From: Streptomyces sp. IMTB 2501
GTDB taxonomy: Bacteria; Actinomycetota; Actinomycetes; Streptomycetales; Streptomycetaceae
Direction: 5' to 3'
Assembly (NCBI RefSeq): GCF_001953885.1
Contig: NZ_MQUS01000023.1
Location: 1-64,000 of the forward strand
Length of the DNA: 64,000 nt
Below the pieces are notes generated by a model that did no database searches, was not told the DNA's origin, and saw nothing but the letters and a program-made list of their open reading frames with translations. A program made the position numbers and the translations under genes. Shown here in pieces: positions 8,053 through 15,469 of this stretch (the stretch's first letter is position 1; each line of letters starts with the position of its first letter).

Positions 8053-8586
8053 TCACTGCATCTGGTCGAGCATCTCCGACAGGGAGTTCTTGATCCGCAA
8101 GGCCTTCTTGATCTCGTCCGCCGTCACATACGGATACTCTCCGTACTCGATGAAGCTCGGACAGTGGTGTTCCCGTACGAAGCGCACGAACGCGTCGGGG
8201 TTCGTGCGCCAGTCGTCGGGAAATCCTTCGAGGTTCTCGAAGGCGGTGCTCACACCCGCCTTGCTGAAAAGGGCGACGGCGTCCTCGGTGTACTTGTCGA
8301 AGTCGGTGTCGAAGATCCCCTGATACATGAAGCGCGTGTCGTCGTCGAAGAGAACCCAGCGCAGATAGTGCAGCTTCAAAGGCGCGAGAAGGTACGGATC
8401 CTGCTCCAGCGCCTTGGCCAGGGTGTAACCGTACTCGCGCATCGTATCGGCCCTGCCCGGTTTGACCTTCGCGACGATGGTGAACCCGTAGCAGGCGGGA
8501 GTCCTCGGAAAGACGGGGCCGTACTTCCCCTGTTCCAGTTGGTCGGTTTCCTTTGGGATGACGACTGCCTGCGGTTTGATCTCCAT
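8053..8586 (-). CDS. Uncharacterised small protein, first gene of the DyP operon
   Basis: Reading from ATG 8586 (AAGGAG 7 nt upstream) gives 177 residues; longer in-frame starts lack a ribosome-binding site. The protein looks like a ferredoxin-like (dimeric alpha/beta) fold: a strand YGFTIVAKVKPGRADTMREYG, a strand LHYLRWVLFDDDTRFMYQGIFD, then a helical C-terminus. Such a half-barrel is also the building block of DyP peroxidases. No cysteine motif, no TM, no signal. The position at the head of the operon and the shared fold suggest a partner or substrate-handling protein for DyP; this is inference. Confidence 0.68.
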   Translation of the reverse strand: MEIKPQAVVIPKETDQLEQGKYGPVFPRTPACYGFTIVAKVKPGRADTMREYGYTLAKALEQDPYLLAPLKLHYLRWVLFDDDTRFMYQGIFDTDFDKYTEDAVALFSKAGVSTAFENLEGFPDDWRTNPDAFVRFVREHHCPSFIEYGEYPYVTADEIKKALRIKNSLSEMLDQMQ

Positions 8587-8710
8587 GTCCGCTCCTTCCG
8601 CATTCCAGAGGCGGGACCGGGCCATTTCCAGCGTGGCACCCGACGACTGGGTGCGCCTGCTGAGCGGGCGGGGGTTGATCAACGGTTCCGACCGCGACGA
8701 TGTCAGTGCG

Positions 8711-9229
8711 TCAGTGCGTCAGCGCGACCTTGAGGACCACGACGAGCAGGCCGAGCACCAGGTTGACCGCCGCGGCGGTCACCACCATGCGGCCTGTGGC
8801 CCCCGCGCGCCTGGTAGCGACCGTGGACCAGCCGACATGACCGGCCAGCGCCACGCCCAGGGCAAGCCACGCCGCCCCTCTCGGACCGATGCCCAGCAAG
8901 GGTGTGACGGCTACGGCCACGGCCGGTGGAACGGCCGCCTTGATGATCGGCCACTCGGCCGCACACACCCGCCGGATCTCCTCGCCGTTCACCGGAACGT
9001 ACATGATCCGCTCCCCGAACAGCCGGGCCAAGACATGCGCGGCCCAGAACACCACCGCTGTGCCGAGCAGCAGGAGAACGAGGTGCAGCCGCGGAAACGA
9101 ACCGAGCGAGGCCCCGAGCACCACCGAGGCGGCGAGCAGCGAGCCATACACGGCCCCCGCGTAATCCCGTCGTTCCGCGACGTCCCCGTCCGCCGGGGGC
9201 GGGCCCTGTATGGGAGGCTGACCTTCCAT
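8711..9229 (-). CDS. Small integral membrane protein, function unknown
   Basis: About 172 residues with four likely TM helices (around GSLLAASVVLGASLG, LHLVLLLLGTAVVFWAAHVLA, WLALGVALAGHVGW and VVTAAAVNLVLGLLVVVLKV) after a Pro-rich N-terminus. A conserved-looking loop NGEEIRRVCAAEWPIIKAA separates TM2 and TM3. I do not recognise a family; similar small membrane proteins occur near dormancy genes in other streptomycetes. The start is uncertain: ATG 9229 and GTG 9259 both lack a clear ribosome-binding site. It stands alone between the DyP operon and the second CBS-BON gene, both on the same strand. Confidence 0.6.
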   Translation of the reverse strand: MEGQPPIQGPPPADGDVAERRDYAGAVYGSLLAASVVLGASLGSFPRLHLVLLLLGTAVVFWAAHVLARLFGERIMYVPVNGEEIRRVCAAEWPIIKAAVPPAVAVAVTPLLGIGPRGAAWLALGVALAGHVGWSTVATRRAGATGRMVVTAAAVNLVLGLLVVVLKVALTH

Positions 9230-9469
9230 GTTTCCAGTGTGGCCACGCCTGTTGCCCACCGCACGGCCACAGGCCTTGGCCAGCCTACGGGGGGCGGGGG
9301 CAGGCTCCGGGTGATTCCCGCACTAGGCTGACCGAAGCGGCTCGGTGATCACACTCGTTGCCGACGGCCGCACGTGCCGTGCCGTGCCGTGCCGTGTCGG
9401 GGACCGACGACAACGCCGCAGATGGGCGCGTCGGCCCCCGCGTCTGCGGCAGGATCCATCGGACAGGCC

Positions 9470-10153
9470 CTAGCCCTCACCGGCCGCAGTGAGTCGGCAG
9501 TCCACGCCCACCACGCCCTCGACGCCACGCACCAGGCGGGCGGCGAGCGATATCCGGGAGGCGTCCTGGACCCGGCCGGTGAGCGTCGCGACGCCGTCGA
9601 CGACCGTGATGTGCACGGGCTCGACCGGAGCCGGGAACAGTACGTCGATGACGTCGCGCCGGATCTCGTCGGCGAGGTCGTTGTCCGGGCGCAGGAACAC
9701 CTTCAGCAGGTCGCCCCTGCTGACCACGCCTTCGAGCAGGCCTTCGGTGTTCACCACGGGCAGCCGCTTGATGTGCCGCAGCGCCATGATGCGCGCGGCC
9801 TCGGCGAGTGTGGCGTCGGCGTGCACGGTGACGGCCGGGGCGCTCATCAGCTCCTCGGCGGACACAGCCCCGGCCTTGGACAGGTCGGACAGCCTGCGCC
9901 GCTGGGTCAACCGGTCCGGATCGCTGTCCCGGAACTCCTCCTTGGGCAGCAGGTCGGCCTCGGACACGAGCCCGACCACCCGGCCGTCGCCCTCCAGCAC
10001 GGGAAGTGCGCTGACCTGCCACTGTTCCATGCGCTCGACCATGTCCTTGAACTGGGTCCTGCGGCCCACGGCGACGACGGCACGCGTCATCACGTCGCCC
10101 ACCCGGTGCGGGCTGTCCTGCAGGGTCTCCTCCTCACGAGATCGTGTGGTCAT
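9470..10153 (-). CDS. CBS-pair protein with C-terminal BON domain (second copy)
   Basis: A protein of 227 residues, colinear with the product of 3567-4277: first CBS at VGDVMTRAVVAVGRRTQFKD to LVSEADLL, second at ELMSAPAVTVHADATL to GVVSRGDLLKVFL, and a BON domain ending RLVRGVEGVVGVDCRL. The two copies share the KEEF and LLKVFLR stretches, so they are paralogues. Start ATG 10153 overlaps the stop of the cyclic-nucleotide-domain gene by 4 nt (ATGA), so the two are translationally coupled. Adenylate sensing by CBS plus cyclic-nucleotide sensing by its partner would combine two energy or stress signals; this is inference. Confidence 0.9.
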   Translation of the reverse strand: MTTRSREEETLQDSPHRVGDVMTRAVVAVGRRTQFKDMVERMEQWQVSALPVLEGDGRVVGLVSEADLLPKEEFRDSDPDRLTQRRRLSDLSKAGAVSAEELMSAPAVTVHADATLAEAARIMALRHIKRLPVVNTEGLLEGVVSRGDLLKVFLRPDNDLADEIRRDVIDVLFPAPVEPVHITVVDGVATLTGRVQDASRISLAARLVRGVEGVVGVDCRLTAAGEG

Positions 10154-10608
10154 ACCAGGCCCCCGCTGCCGTAGGGGGCGTACAGGTCGAGCAGGCGGAT
10201 CCGGGAGGCGTGCAGTCGCTGGGCGACCACGCGCCCGACCCAGACCGCTACGGCCCGGCCGAACTCGGCGTCCTCGGCGCACAAGGACCGCACGGCTTCG
10301 GCGTCGAACTCCCAGGCCCGCACGGGGCTCGTCGCCTCGCCGCCCAGGTGCCAGCTGTACGGCGCGAAGTGCCAGGACCAGCCGATGAGTTCGCCATGAC
10401 CGAGGGTCTCGATGACGGCGGCCCGGCGGCCGGGCACGTGCAGGTCGAGGGCGACGGTACCGGTGCGCACGATCCAGAAGCGGTCGGCGTGTCGGCCCTC
10501 GTCGAACAGGCGGGTCCCGGCCTCGAAGGAGACCTCGCGGGCGAGGTGCATCAGCCGTTCGCGGTGCATGGGCTCAAGCGCCATGCTCATGGTGGTGGCG
10601 GAGGTCAT
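10150..10608 (-). CDS. Orphan cyclic nucleotide-binding domain protein (no DNA-binding domain)
   Basis: This 152-residue protein consists of one Crp/cNMP-binding jelly-roll: FEAGTRLFDEGRHADRFWIVRTGTVALDL, then LGHGELIGWSWHFAP where the phosphate-binding cassette lies, and a C-terminal helix. No helix-turn-helix follows, unlike Crp/Fnr regulators (about 220-230 residues). It may therefore act by protein contact, perhaps with the coupled CBS-BON protein. ATG 10608 (GGGAG 8 nt upstream) is preferred over ATG 10626. The start lies 90 bp from a perfect palindromic box. Confidence 0.82.
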   Translation of the reverse strand: MTSATTMSMALEPMHRERLMHLAREVSFEAGTRLFDEGRHADRFWIVRTGTVALDLHVPGRRAAVIETLGHGELIGWSWHFAPYSWHLGGEATSPVRAWEFDAEAVRSLCAEDAEFGRAVAVWVGRVVAQRLHASRIRLLDLYAPYGSGGLV

Positions 10609-10669
10609 CGCACCGGCTCCCTTCATGACGTGTGCTTCCAGCCTTACCGCGCCCGGCGCCCGGTACCAC

Positions 10670-10684
10670 GGGCCGCCAGGGCCC
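10670..10684. promoter_or_regulatory. OsdR/DevR-like box variant (5-nt spacer)
   Basis: GGGCC-GCCAG-GGCCC. Its centre is about 20.5 bp from the centre of the perfect box at 10691-10704, so the two sites sit on the same helical face. Confidence 0.5.
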
Positions 10685-10690
10685 GACCGG

Positions 10691-10704
10691 GGGCCCTTCG
10701 GCCC
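10691..10704. promoter_or_regulatory. OsdR/DevR-like box GGGCC-CTTC-GGCCC
   Basis: The arms are perfect. It is centred 90 bp upstream of the cyclic-nucleotide-domain gene (start 10608) and 60 bp upstream of the small ORF at 10758. Confidence 0.58.
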
Positions 10705-10757
10705 ATGTCACGGAGTCCGCCGCGCCTCACGCTGGAGGTACGCGGTAGGAGAGACGC

Positions 10758-10931
10758 ATGACCGAGCGGGAAGGGCGCCCTCGCTTCTCGCGGGTCCAGG
10801 AGTCCGTCGGCCCTCAGCCGCTCCGGCAACCCCGCGATCACCGTCTTTACGGCGACGGTGCCGGGCCGCAGCAGGGCCGCATGCTGATGACGTCGGCGAC
10901 CCGGGCCCGGGCCCCGACGGCATTCAAGTAG
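10758..10931 (+). CDS. Possible small ORF or 5' remnant, 57 residues
   Basis: ATG 10758 follows AGGAGAGACGC, a strong ribosome-binding site, and sits just after two regulatory boxes, so initiation here is plausible. The 57 residues (MTEREGRPRFSRVQ...) match nothing I recognise, and the 3' half overlaps the opposite-strand ORF at 10847-11026. It may be the start of a deleted gene rather than a functional peptide. Confidence 0.3.
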   Translation: MTEREGRPRFSRVQESVGPQPLRQPRDHRLYGDGAGPQQGRMLMTSATRARAPTAFK

Positions 10932-11026
10932 GTCTCGTCCTCGGTGAGTTCCACGGCGCGGCGGACCTCGGGACCGTCGAAGTGACGGGTGACGCGCAGG
11001 CTCAGGTCGTGGAAGACCTTGAGCAT
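10847..11026 (-). CDS. Hypothetical short protein, possibly truncated
   Basis: This 59-residue frame has strongly GC-rich third positions and reads as real coding sequence (MLKVFHDLSLRVTRHFDG, then RRAVELTEDETYLN). No domain is recognised. There is no clear ribosome-binding site at ATG 11026 and the open frame continues upstream without a good start, so the 5' end may be lost. A palindromic box (11118-11131) is centred 98 bp upstream, the spacing seen for other genes of the island, which argues for past or present expression in this direction. Confidence 0.38.
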   Translation of the reverse strand: MLKVFHDLSLRVTRHFDGPEVRRAVELTEDETYLNAVGARARVADVISMRPCCGPAPSP

Positions 11027-11117
11027 GTCATGGTTCAGGTCGGTTGCTTCAGGACGCTGTCTCTTCAGCGTCCAGGCGGGTGACCTGCGCAGACAGCGGC
11101 TCACCGGGTACGACACC

Positions 11118-11131
11118 GGGCCGAGTGGCCC
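11118..11131. promoter_or_regulatory. OsdR/DevR-like box GGGCC-GAGT-GGCCC
   Basis: Perfect arms, 98 bp upstream of the minus-strand ORF at 10847-11026 and about 53 bp (five turns) from the next box. Confidence 0.57.
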
Positions 11132-11170
11132 CGTACTCCGGGGCGGATGTGGGGCGAGTGGTATGTGCCG

Positions 11171-11184
11171 GGGCCATGCGGCCC
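11171..11184. promoter_or_regulatory. OsdR/DevR-like box GGGCC-ATGC-GGCCC
   Basis: Perfect arms, centred 90 bp upstream of the CBS gene start at 11267. Confidence 0.57.
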
Positions 11185-11266
11185 CATGACAGAGGGCACG
11201 GGCGGGACGAGCGTGAAAGAGTACGCGACGCCGCGCTGACGCCGCCATGCAGCAAGGAGGGCAGCC

Positions 11267-11761
11267 GTGAACGAGCAACCAGTGGTGCGGAGCCTGATGG
11301 ATGCCGCCCCGTACGCGATCAGCGAGGACGAGAGCGTGGTCATGGCCTGGGAGGTCATGGAGAGGTCCGAGCAGCGTCAGCTCCCCGTGGTCCGCGGGGA
11401 CGGCTGCTGTTCCGGACTCCTGGACCGTGCCGAACTCGCCGTGGTCTGCGCGGCAGCCGCTACAGCACTGTCCCGTCGCAAGGTGCGCGACCTCGTGCAC
11501 GCCCGCCGGACCGTCACGGTTCACCCCGAGGACTCGGCCCTGCGCGCGGCAGCCGTGATGACGCAGGAGGACCTGGACGCCGTGCCGGTCACGGATCCGC
11601 ACGGACGGCTGGTCGGTGTGCTCACGGCCCGTGACTACGTCGCCTCCGCCGCAGGTCTGCCGAGCGGGGCCAAGCCTGTCGCCCAGGGCCCCGCACGCGC
11701 GACCTTGCCGGGACTGCCGCCGCGCCGTGCGGCGCGGGACCGCGGAATCGTCATTCCGTAG
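11267..11761 (+). CDS. Two-CBS-domain protein (Hrp1-like)
   Basis: This 164-residue protein has two CBS motifs: VRSLMDAAPYAISEDESVVMAWEVM to LLDRAELA, and VRDLVHARRTVTVHPEDSALRAAAVM to VLTARDYVASA. A Pro/Arg-rich tail of about 30 residues follows. Stand-alone CBS pairs of this size resemble Hrp1, a DosR-induced protein of M. tuberculosis. GTG 11267 is preceded by AAGGAGG at 8-14 nt, so the start is clear. The second motif has the usual hydrophobic-strand/Asp pattern (GVLTARDY) used to bind the ribose of adenosine ligands. It is expected to belong to the boxed regulon. Confidence 0.88.
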   Translation: MNEQPVVRSLMDAAPYAISEDESVVMAWEVMERSEQRQLPVVRGDGCCSGLLDRAELAVVCAAAATALSRRKVRDLVHARRTVTVHPEDSALRAAAVMTQEDLDAVPVTDPHGRLVGVLTARDYVASAAGLPSGAKPVAQGPARATLPGLPPRRAARDRGIVIP

Positions 11762-11775
11762 TAGGCGGCCCATGA

Positions 11776-11789
11776 GGGCCGCTCGGCCC
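11776..11789. promoter_or_regulatory. OsdR/DevR-like box GGGCC-GCTC-GGCCC in front of a dead gene
   Basis: Perfect arms, 15 bp after the CBS gene and just upstream of the SPFH remnant. Confidence 0.55.
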
Positions 11790-11803
11790 CGTGGGCGGGA
11801 CGG

Positions 11804-12099
11804 ATCGCGCATCTCGGAGTCGCGATCGTCCCGCAGTACCAACGTGGTGTCGTGTTCCGCTTCGGGGAACTGCCTAATGTACGGGACCGGATATCCGGTT
11901 CATGATCCCGCCGGTGGACCGGATGTGGAAGGCCACCCTGCGCACGGTCACGCTGTCGATCCCGTCCCTTCAGGTCATCACCTGGGACAACGTCTCCATC
12001 GGCGTGACCGAGGTTGCCGACTGTCGCCAGAACGCAGCACAGGGGCTGCCCGGCGGGGCTGCGGGACAGTTCCGGCAGGCGCTCGACGTGGGCGCCTGA
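11804..12099 (+). pseudogene. SPFH/band-7 (stomatin/prohibitin-like) protein remnant
   Basis: Two frames hold consecutive parts of a slipin/stomatin-like protein. The first reads LGVAIVPQYQRGVVFRFGEL, then hits a stop after PNVRDRISGS. The second (from ATG 11902) reads PPVDRMWKATLRTVTLSIPS and LQVITWDNVSIGVTEVA, which are the hallmark strands of the SPFH domain, then diverges into an unrelated tail ending at 12099. A full protein would be about 250-300 residues with an N-terminal TM helix, which is missing. The gene has therefore lost both ends and its frame. The regulatory box in front of it is intact. Confidence 0.72.
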
Positions 12100-12141
12100 C
12101 GAGGCTCCAGTTGCTCAGGAACCAAAGACTTGTCACGTCGA

Positions 12142-12681
12142 TCACGGTCTTGGTTCGCCGCCGGACCGCTCCGCGCGGAGCATGGAGAAGATCACCTGAT
12201 CGTGCCACTGGCCACCGCGCCACTGCGCGGAGCGCAGAACGCCCTCCCTGACGAAGCCTGCCTTCTCCAACGCGCGCTGCTCGGCGATGTTGGCGCAGTC
12301 GGTCCAGGCTTGGAGCCGTTCCGCCCTGGTGTGGTCGAAGAGGTACTCGGCCAGCAGTCGCTGGGCCTGGGTGCCTATGCCGCGGCCGTGCGCGGCGGGC
12401 ACCAGGCCGATCGCCAGGGTCCAGCAGGTGGAGGTGGCGGGCCGCCCCCAGGTGCTGGCGAACCACTCGACCCGGCCCACCGTCCGGCCCGCCTCCGCGA
12501 CGGAGAGCACGCCGCCGTCGGGGCTGAGCAGGCCGGTCTCCGCGAACTGCCGGCGCAGGCCGGCCGGTGAACCGAAGCCGAACCACTGGTACTTGCCGAC
12601 CCCCTCCGGCCCGTTGAACTCGCGTTCGAACAGATCGAGATCGTCGGCGGTCACCGGGCGCAGCGTGATCTCATCGGACAT
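12142..12681 (-). CDS. GNAT-family N-acetyltransferase (RimJ/RimL-like)
   Basis: This 179-residue protein has the acetyl-CoA-binding region IGLVPAAHGRGIGTQAQRLLAEYLF (motif A, R/Q-x-x-G-x-G/A variant HGRGIG) and the typical RimJ tail NIAEQRALEKAGFVREGVLRSAQWR. It starts TLRPVTADDLDLFEREFNGPEG, as in the Acetyltransf_3 family. The acceptor is unknown; relatives acetylate ribosomal protein N-termini or antibiotics. ATG 12681 has an AGGAG site 8 nt upstream. It stands alone, converging on the SPFH remnant. Confidence 0.87.
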   Translation of the reverse strand: MSDEITLRPVTADDLDLFEREFNGPEGVGKYQWFGFGSPAGLRRQFAETGLLSPDGGVLSVAEAGRTVGRVEWFASTWGRPATSTCWTLAIGLVPAAHGRGIGTQAQRLLAEYLFDHTRAERLQAWTDCANIAEQRALEKAGFVREGVLRSAQWRGGQWHDQVIFSMLRAERSGGEPRP

Positions 12682-12870
12682 GGAACGACTCCTGATCCTC
12701 TCGACCACACGGTTCGACCTCGTATGGCCGGCGTGGGCAATGGCGTCCGACTCTTCCACACATCAAGCCGCGCTCCGGCAGGACGCCCGACGGCGCGCAC
12801 CCGGAAAGACCCGCCGGGCAGGCCCTGGTGCGCCCTGGTGCATGGCCCGAGCAAGACGCCTCGGCGGCGG

Positions 12871-13398
12871 TCAGTCCGATGGCGGCGGACTGTCGTGCAG
12901 GATCCGCTGGAACAGCCGGTGATCCCGCCACTCCCCGTCGATGTGCAGATAGCGTGGAGCCATGCCGATCGGCTCGAAACCGTTCTTCTCCAGCACACGT
13001 TGCGAAGGCACGTTGTCGAGGAGCGTGGTGGCCTCGATGCGGTGCAGGCCGATGACGTTGCGGGCCGCGTGGCAGACGCTGGCCACAGCCGCGCCGGCCA
13101 GCCCCCGGCCCTGCCGGTCGGCGGCCACCCAGTAGCCCAGAGATGGGCTGCGGAAAGGCCCGAAGACCAGTCCGGAGAGCGTGATCGTGCCGACAATCGA
13201 GCCGTGGTACTCGAACACCCAGGGCACGACACGGCGTTCCGTGAATTCCCTCAAACGCTCGGCGATGCGCTCGGCCTGCCCCGCGACGGTGAAGGAGCTG
13301 TCCGGTCGGCGAGGTTCCCAAGGGGCGAGATACTCCCGGTTCGCCACATACGCAGCGTGCAGTGCCTCCGCGTCGTCCACGGAGACAAGCCGCAACAC
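12871..13398 (-). CDS. GNAT-family acetyltransferase, RimJ-like, start probably lost to a transposon
   Basis: This 175-residue frame carries LRLVSVDDAEALHAAYVANREYLAPWEP, the CoA site LGYWVAADRQGRGLAGAAV and the end VLEKNGFEPIGMAPRYLHIDGEWRDH, all RimJ-type features. A normal RimJ N-terminus has a few residues before the first strand (here LPDGAV). In-frame sequence continues upstream (IIPPEVLPDGAVLRLV) with no start codon before the end of the IS701-like remnant at about 13448, so the insertion probably removed the native start and promoter. GTG 13398 could still serve. Function: acetyl transfer to an unknown amine. Confidence 0.75.
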   Translation of the reverse strand: MLRLVSVDDAEALHAAYVANREYLAPWEPRRPDSSFTVAGQAERIAERLREFTERRVVPWVFEYHGSIVGTITLSGLVFGPFRSPSLGYWVAADRQGRGLAGAAVASVCHAARNVIGLHRIEATTLLDNVPSQRVLEKNGFEPIGMAPRYLHIDGEWRDHRLFQRILHDSPPPSD

Positions 13399-13444
13399 GG
13401 CGCCGTCCGGAAGTACTTCAGGAGGAATGATCGCAACAGGGCAC

Positions 13445-14335
13445 TCTAGTACTGCGGCAGTACTCGCGGTGGCTGCTGGCCAGATCGGTCGTTGGTGTGG
13501 CCGGGGGAGGGGACCTTGCTGGTGTCAGGGCGTGAGCCGGAGAACTGACCATACTTCACGAGCGGTTCATGCACCGGTTCAACAGGTCGGAGCCGTGTGA
13601 GTCGGCGCTGAATCTGGTCGAGTGGGACGCCGACGAGGTTCTCGATGGCGTGCGTGACTACATCGTCGAGCATCTCGTGGACCCGGACGCCGTCCTGATC
13701 GTGGACGACACTGGCTTCGTGAAGAAGGGGCCGCGGTTGGCCGGCGTGCAGCGGCAGTACTCCGGTACGGCTGGCCGGACCGAGGACTGCCAGATCGGCG
13801 CCTTCCTGGCATGTGTGGCTTCGGCCGAGGCGATGGTCCGCCGTGCCATCGCAGGCCGGATCCCGTTTCGCTGGGTGACCGCGGATGTCGCGCACGGCTT
13901 CAGCAAGGGCCGGCGTCCGAGCTGGTGCAGGCCGATGTCTTCCACGTCATGGCCTCCACGCCATGGCCGACACCCGGCACGACACCCACCCCCCGCGGGG
14001 CGATCGACCACCCTGTCCACGGCCTGTTCACCGGCTTTGCACGTCAGAAGTGGAAGCGTCGATCCTGAGGCGCCGGGGGTCGTGGTCCCGGCTCGCACCG
14101 CCATACGACCTTCGCCGACATCAGACGCCAACGCCAAGCCCGCACCAGCCACTAGAACGTCGCGGGCACAGTCCATGAAGCTGCCCAGCACTCAGCACAA
14201 GCACGGGTGCAGTCCTGGGCCTTGTGCGCGAAGCGGGGCGCCGGGCACCACCCCGGCTGCTCACAACGCTTCGATGCCGACAGCTTCCGAGTTCCTAGGC
14301 CCTCCAGGCGCCAACGCGTACGTTACGGCGTGAAC
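13445..14335 (+). mobile_element. IS701-family transposase remnant
   Basis: The frame from 13569 encodes the DDE region of an IS701-type transposase: LVEWDADEVLDGVRDYIVEHLVDPDAVLIVDDTGFVKKG, then GVQRQYSGTAGRTEDCQIGAFLA. After this about 60 residues are missing and the frame jumps (IPFRWVTADVAHG; in another frame LVQADVFHVMAST and GAIDHPVHGLFTGFARQKWKRRS). Intact elements encode about 400-450 residues; at least two frameshifts and an internal deletion make it inactive. The left edge has a 17-bp near-palindrome, AGTACTGCGGCAGTACT, at 13448-13464. No clear target duplication was found. Confidence 0.75.
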
Positions 14336-14364
14336 TAGGCGACGGCCGCTCAACGGTCTGCCGC

Positions 14365-15006
14365 TCATGGGCGCTCCTGCATCTTGATGAAGCGGCCGTG
14401 CCAGGAGTGGTACCAGATGTCCCCGGTGGTCGCGTTGACCGAAAGCATGCCGACGATGTGGTCGTCGTGCAGAGTGTGCAGGGTGTAGTAGCCGGGGAAC
14501 TGCTCGGGTTCTGCGGCGCGCAGACCGGTGCGGTGGTCACGGAGCCACTGGTCTGCGATCCGTACCGCCTGCCCGGATCCGACCTTCACGGCACCGGGCC
14601 AGGCGCCGGCGGGCATCATGCCGTAGGCGGTGTTCCACATCATGGCTGGACCGATCTCCAATCGGACCGTGCCGCTGCCCGGGTCGACGAGTACCTCGGT
14701 GGCGTCCTTGCCATGGGAGTCGAGGAGTTGGGCATAGTAACCGTTGCTGAACTGCATGACCTCTCCGACCCGCAGGCTCCAACGGTCGGCGAAGCGGGCG
14801 GCGGCGCGGCCGGCATCGGCCAGGCTGTGCACCGGTCCTTCGCGAGAGACCACGTCCGCCGTCATCGCCGCACGGCGGGGCGACGCGGGCCCGAGTCTCC
14901 CGTGCCCCGGACCGGCGCCTGCCACCCACATCAAGGAGGCGAGGAGCGCTGCCACAGCGGCGATCAGCACGGCCGTCGGCATCCGGCGCCCGCGCAGCCC
15001 TGTCAC
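14365..15006 (-). CDS. Membrane-anchored PepSY-like protein
   Basis: A 213-residue protein with an N-terminal TM anchor (MPTAVLIAAVAALLASLMWVAGA) and an exported domain. The exported part has ADAGRAAARFADRWSLRVGEVMQF with YYAQLLDSHGKDATEVLVDPGSGTV, and a second copy-like region AVRIADQWLRDH to VGMLSVNATTGDIWYHSWHG. The 'helix then beta hairpin ending in VD..TG.V' pattern is that of PepSY/YpeB-type domains. No catalytic residues are evident. GTG 15006 overlaps the stop of the SHOCT gene (GTGA), so the two are coupled. Such pairs recur in actinobacteria; their function is unknown. Confidence 0.72.
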   Translation of the reverse strand: MTGLRGRRMPTAVLIAAVAALLASLMWVAGAGPGHGRLGPASPRRAAMTADVVSREGPVHSLADAGRAAARFADRWSLRVGEVMQFSNGYYAQLLDSHGKDATEVLVDPGSGTVRLEIGPAMMWNTAYGMMPAGAWPGAVKVGSGQAVRIADQWLRDHRTGLRAAEPEQFPGYYTLHTLHDDHIVGMLSVNATTGDIWYHSWHGRFIKMQERP

Positions 15007-15272
15007 TGTGGCCTCGGCCGGTGGGCGGCGAGGCGTTCGCGGGCCTCTGCGTATGTGTCCGTGTCGATTTCTCCCGAGGCATAGCGACGGTCGAGGATCT
15101 CCTCCGGGGTCTCCTGGCGCTCACGGCCTTCCCAGCCCTGGCCGGGACCGGGGGTGCCGCCGGACGAGCCGTGCGTCAGGCGGATCACGGCCCATACGGC
15201 GAGGCCGATCAATGCGATCCACAGCAGAGGCATGAAGGCCATCCAGGCCCAGCCGCCTCCATCCCAGTACAT
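15003..15272 (-). CDS. SHOCT-domain small membrane protein
   Basis: An 89-residue protein with one TM helix (WAWMAFMPLLWIALIGLAVWAVI) followed by a SHOCT motif, TPEEILDRRYASGEIDTDTYAEARERL. SHOCT segments are short C-terminal oligomerisation or assembly motifs. ATG 15272 is preceded by GGAGG; several in-frame GTGs precede it. It is the first gene of a coupled pair with the PepSY-like gene. A pair of imperfect island boxes lies about 88 and 109 bp upstream. Confidence 0.85.
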   Translation of the reverse strand: MYWDGGGWAWMAFMPLLWIALIGLAVWAVIRLTHGSSGGTPGPGQGWEGRERQETPEEILDRRYASGEIDTDTYAEARERLAAHRPRPQ

Positions 15273-15353
15273 CACCGCGACCACCTCCACCTGCGAGGTC
15301 TCGAACAGCGCCTTCTTCGTTCATGGTGGGCCTCGGCCGGGCTAGGACACCAA

Positions 15354-15388
15354 GGGCTCATCGGTCCCGTTTCTGGGCCACTCGGTAC
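15354..15388 (-). promoter_or_regulatory. Paired imperfect OsdR/DevR-like boxes upstream of the SHOCT operon
   Basis: GGGCT-CATC-GGTCC at 15354-15367 and GGGCC-ACTC-GGTAC at 15375-15388 have centres 21 bp apart. They keep the GGG..N4-GG pattern and the two-turn spacing seen at 1968/1988 and 10670/10691, at 88 and 109 bp from the SHOCT start. Confidence 0.4.
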
Positions 15389-15469
15389 CTCTTGCCGTTG
15401 GGCGGTCGGAGCCACTCCCGGGGTACGGACGCTGACGAACGTCACGGCGCTCTCATGACCTCGCTCAAT

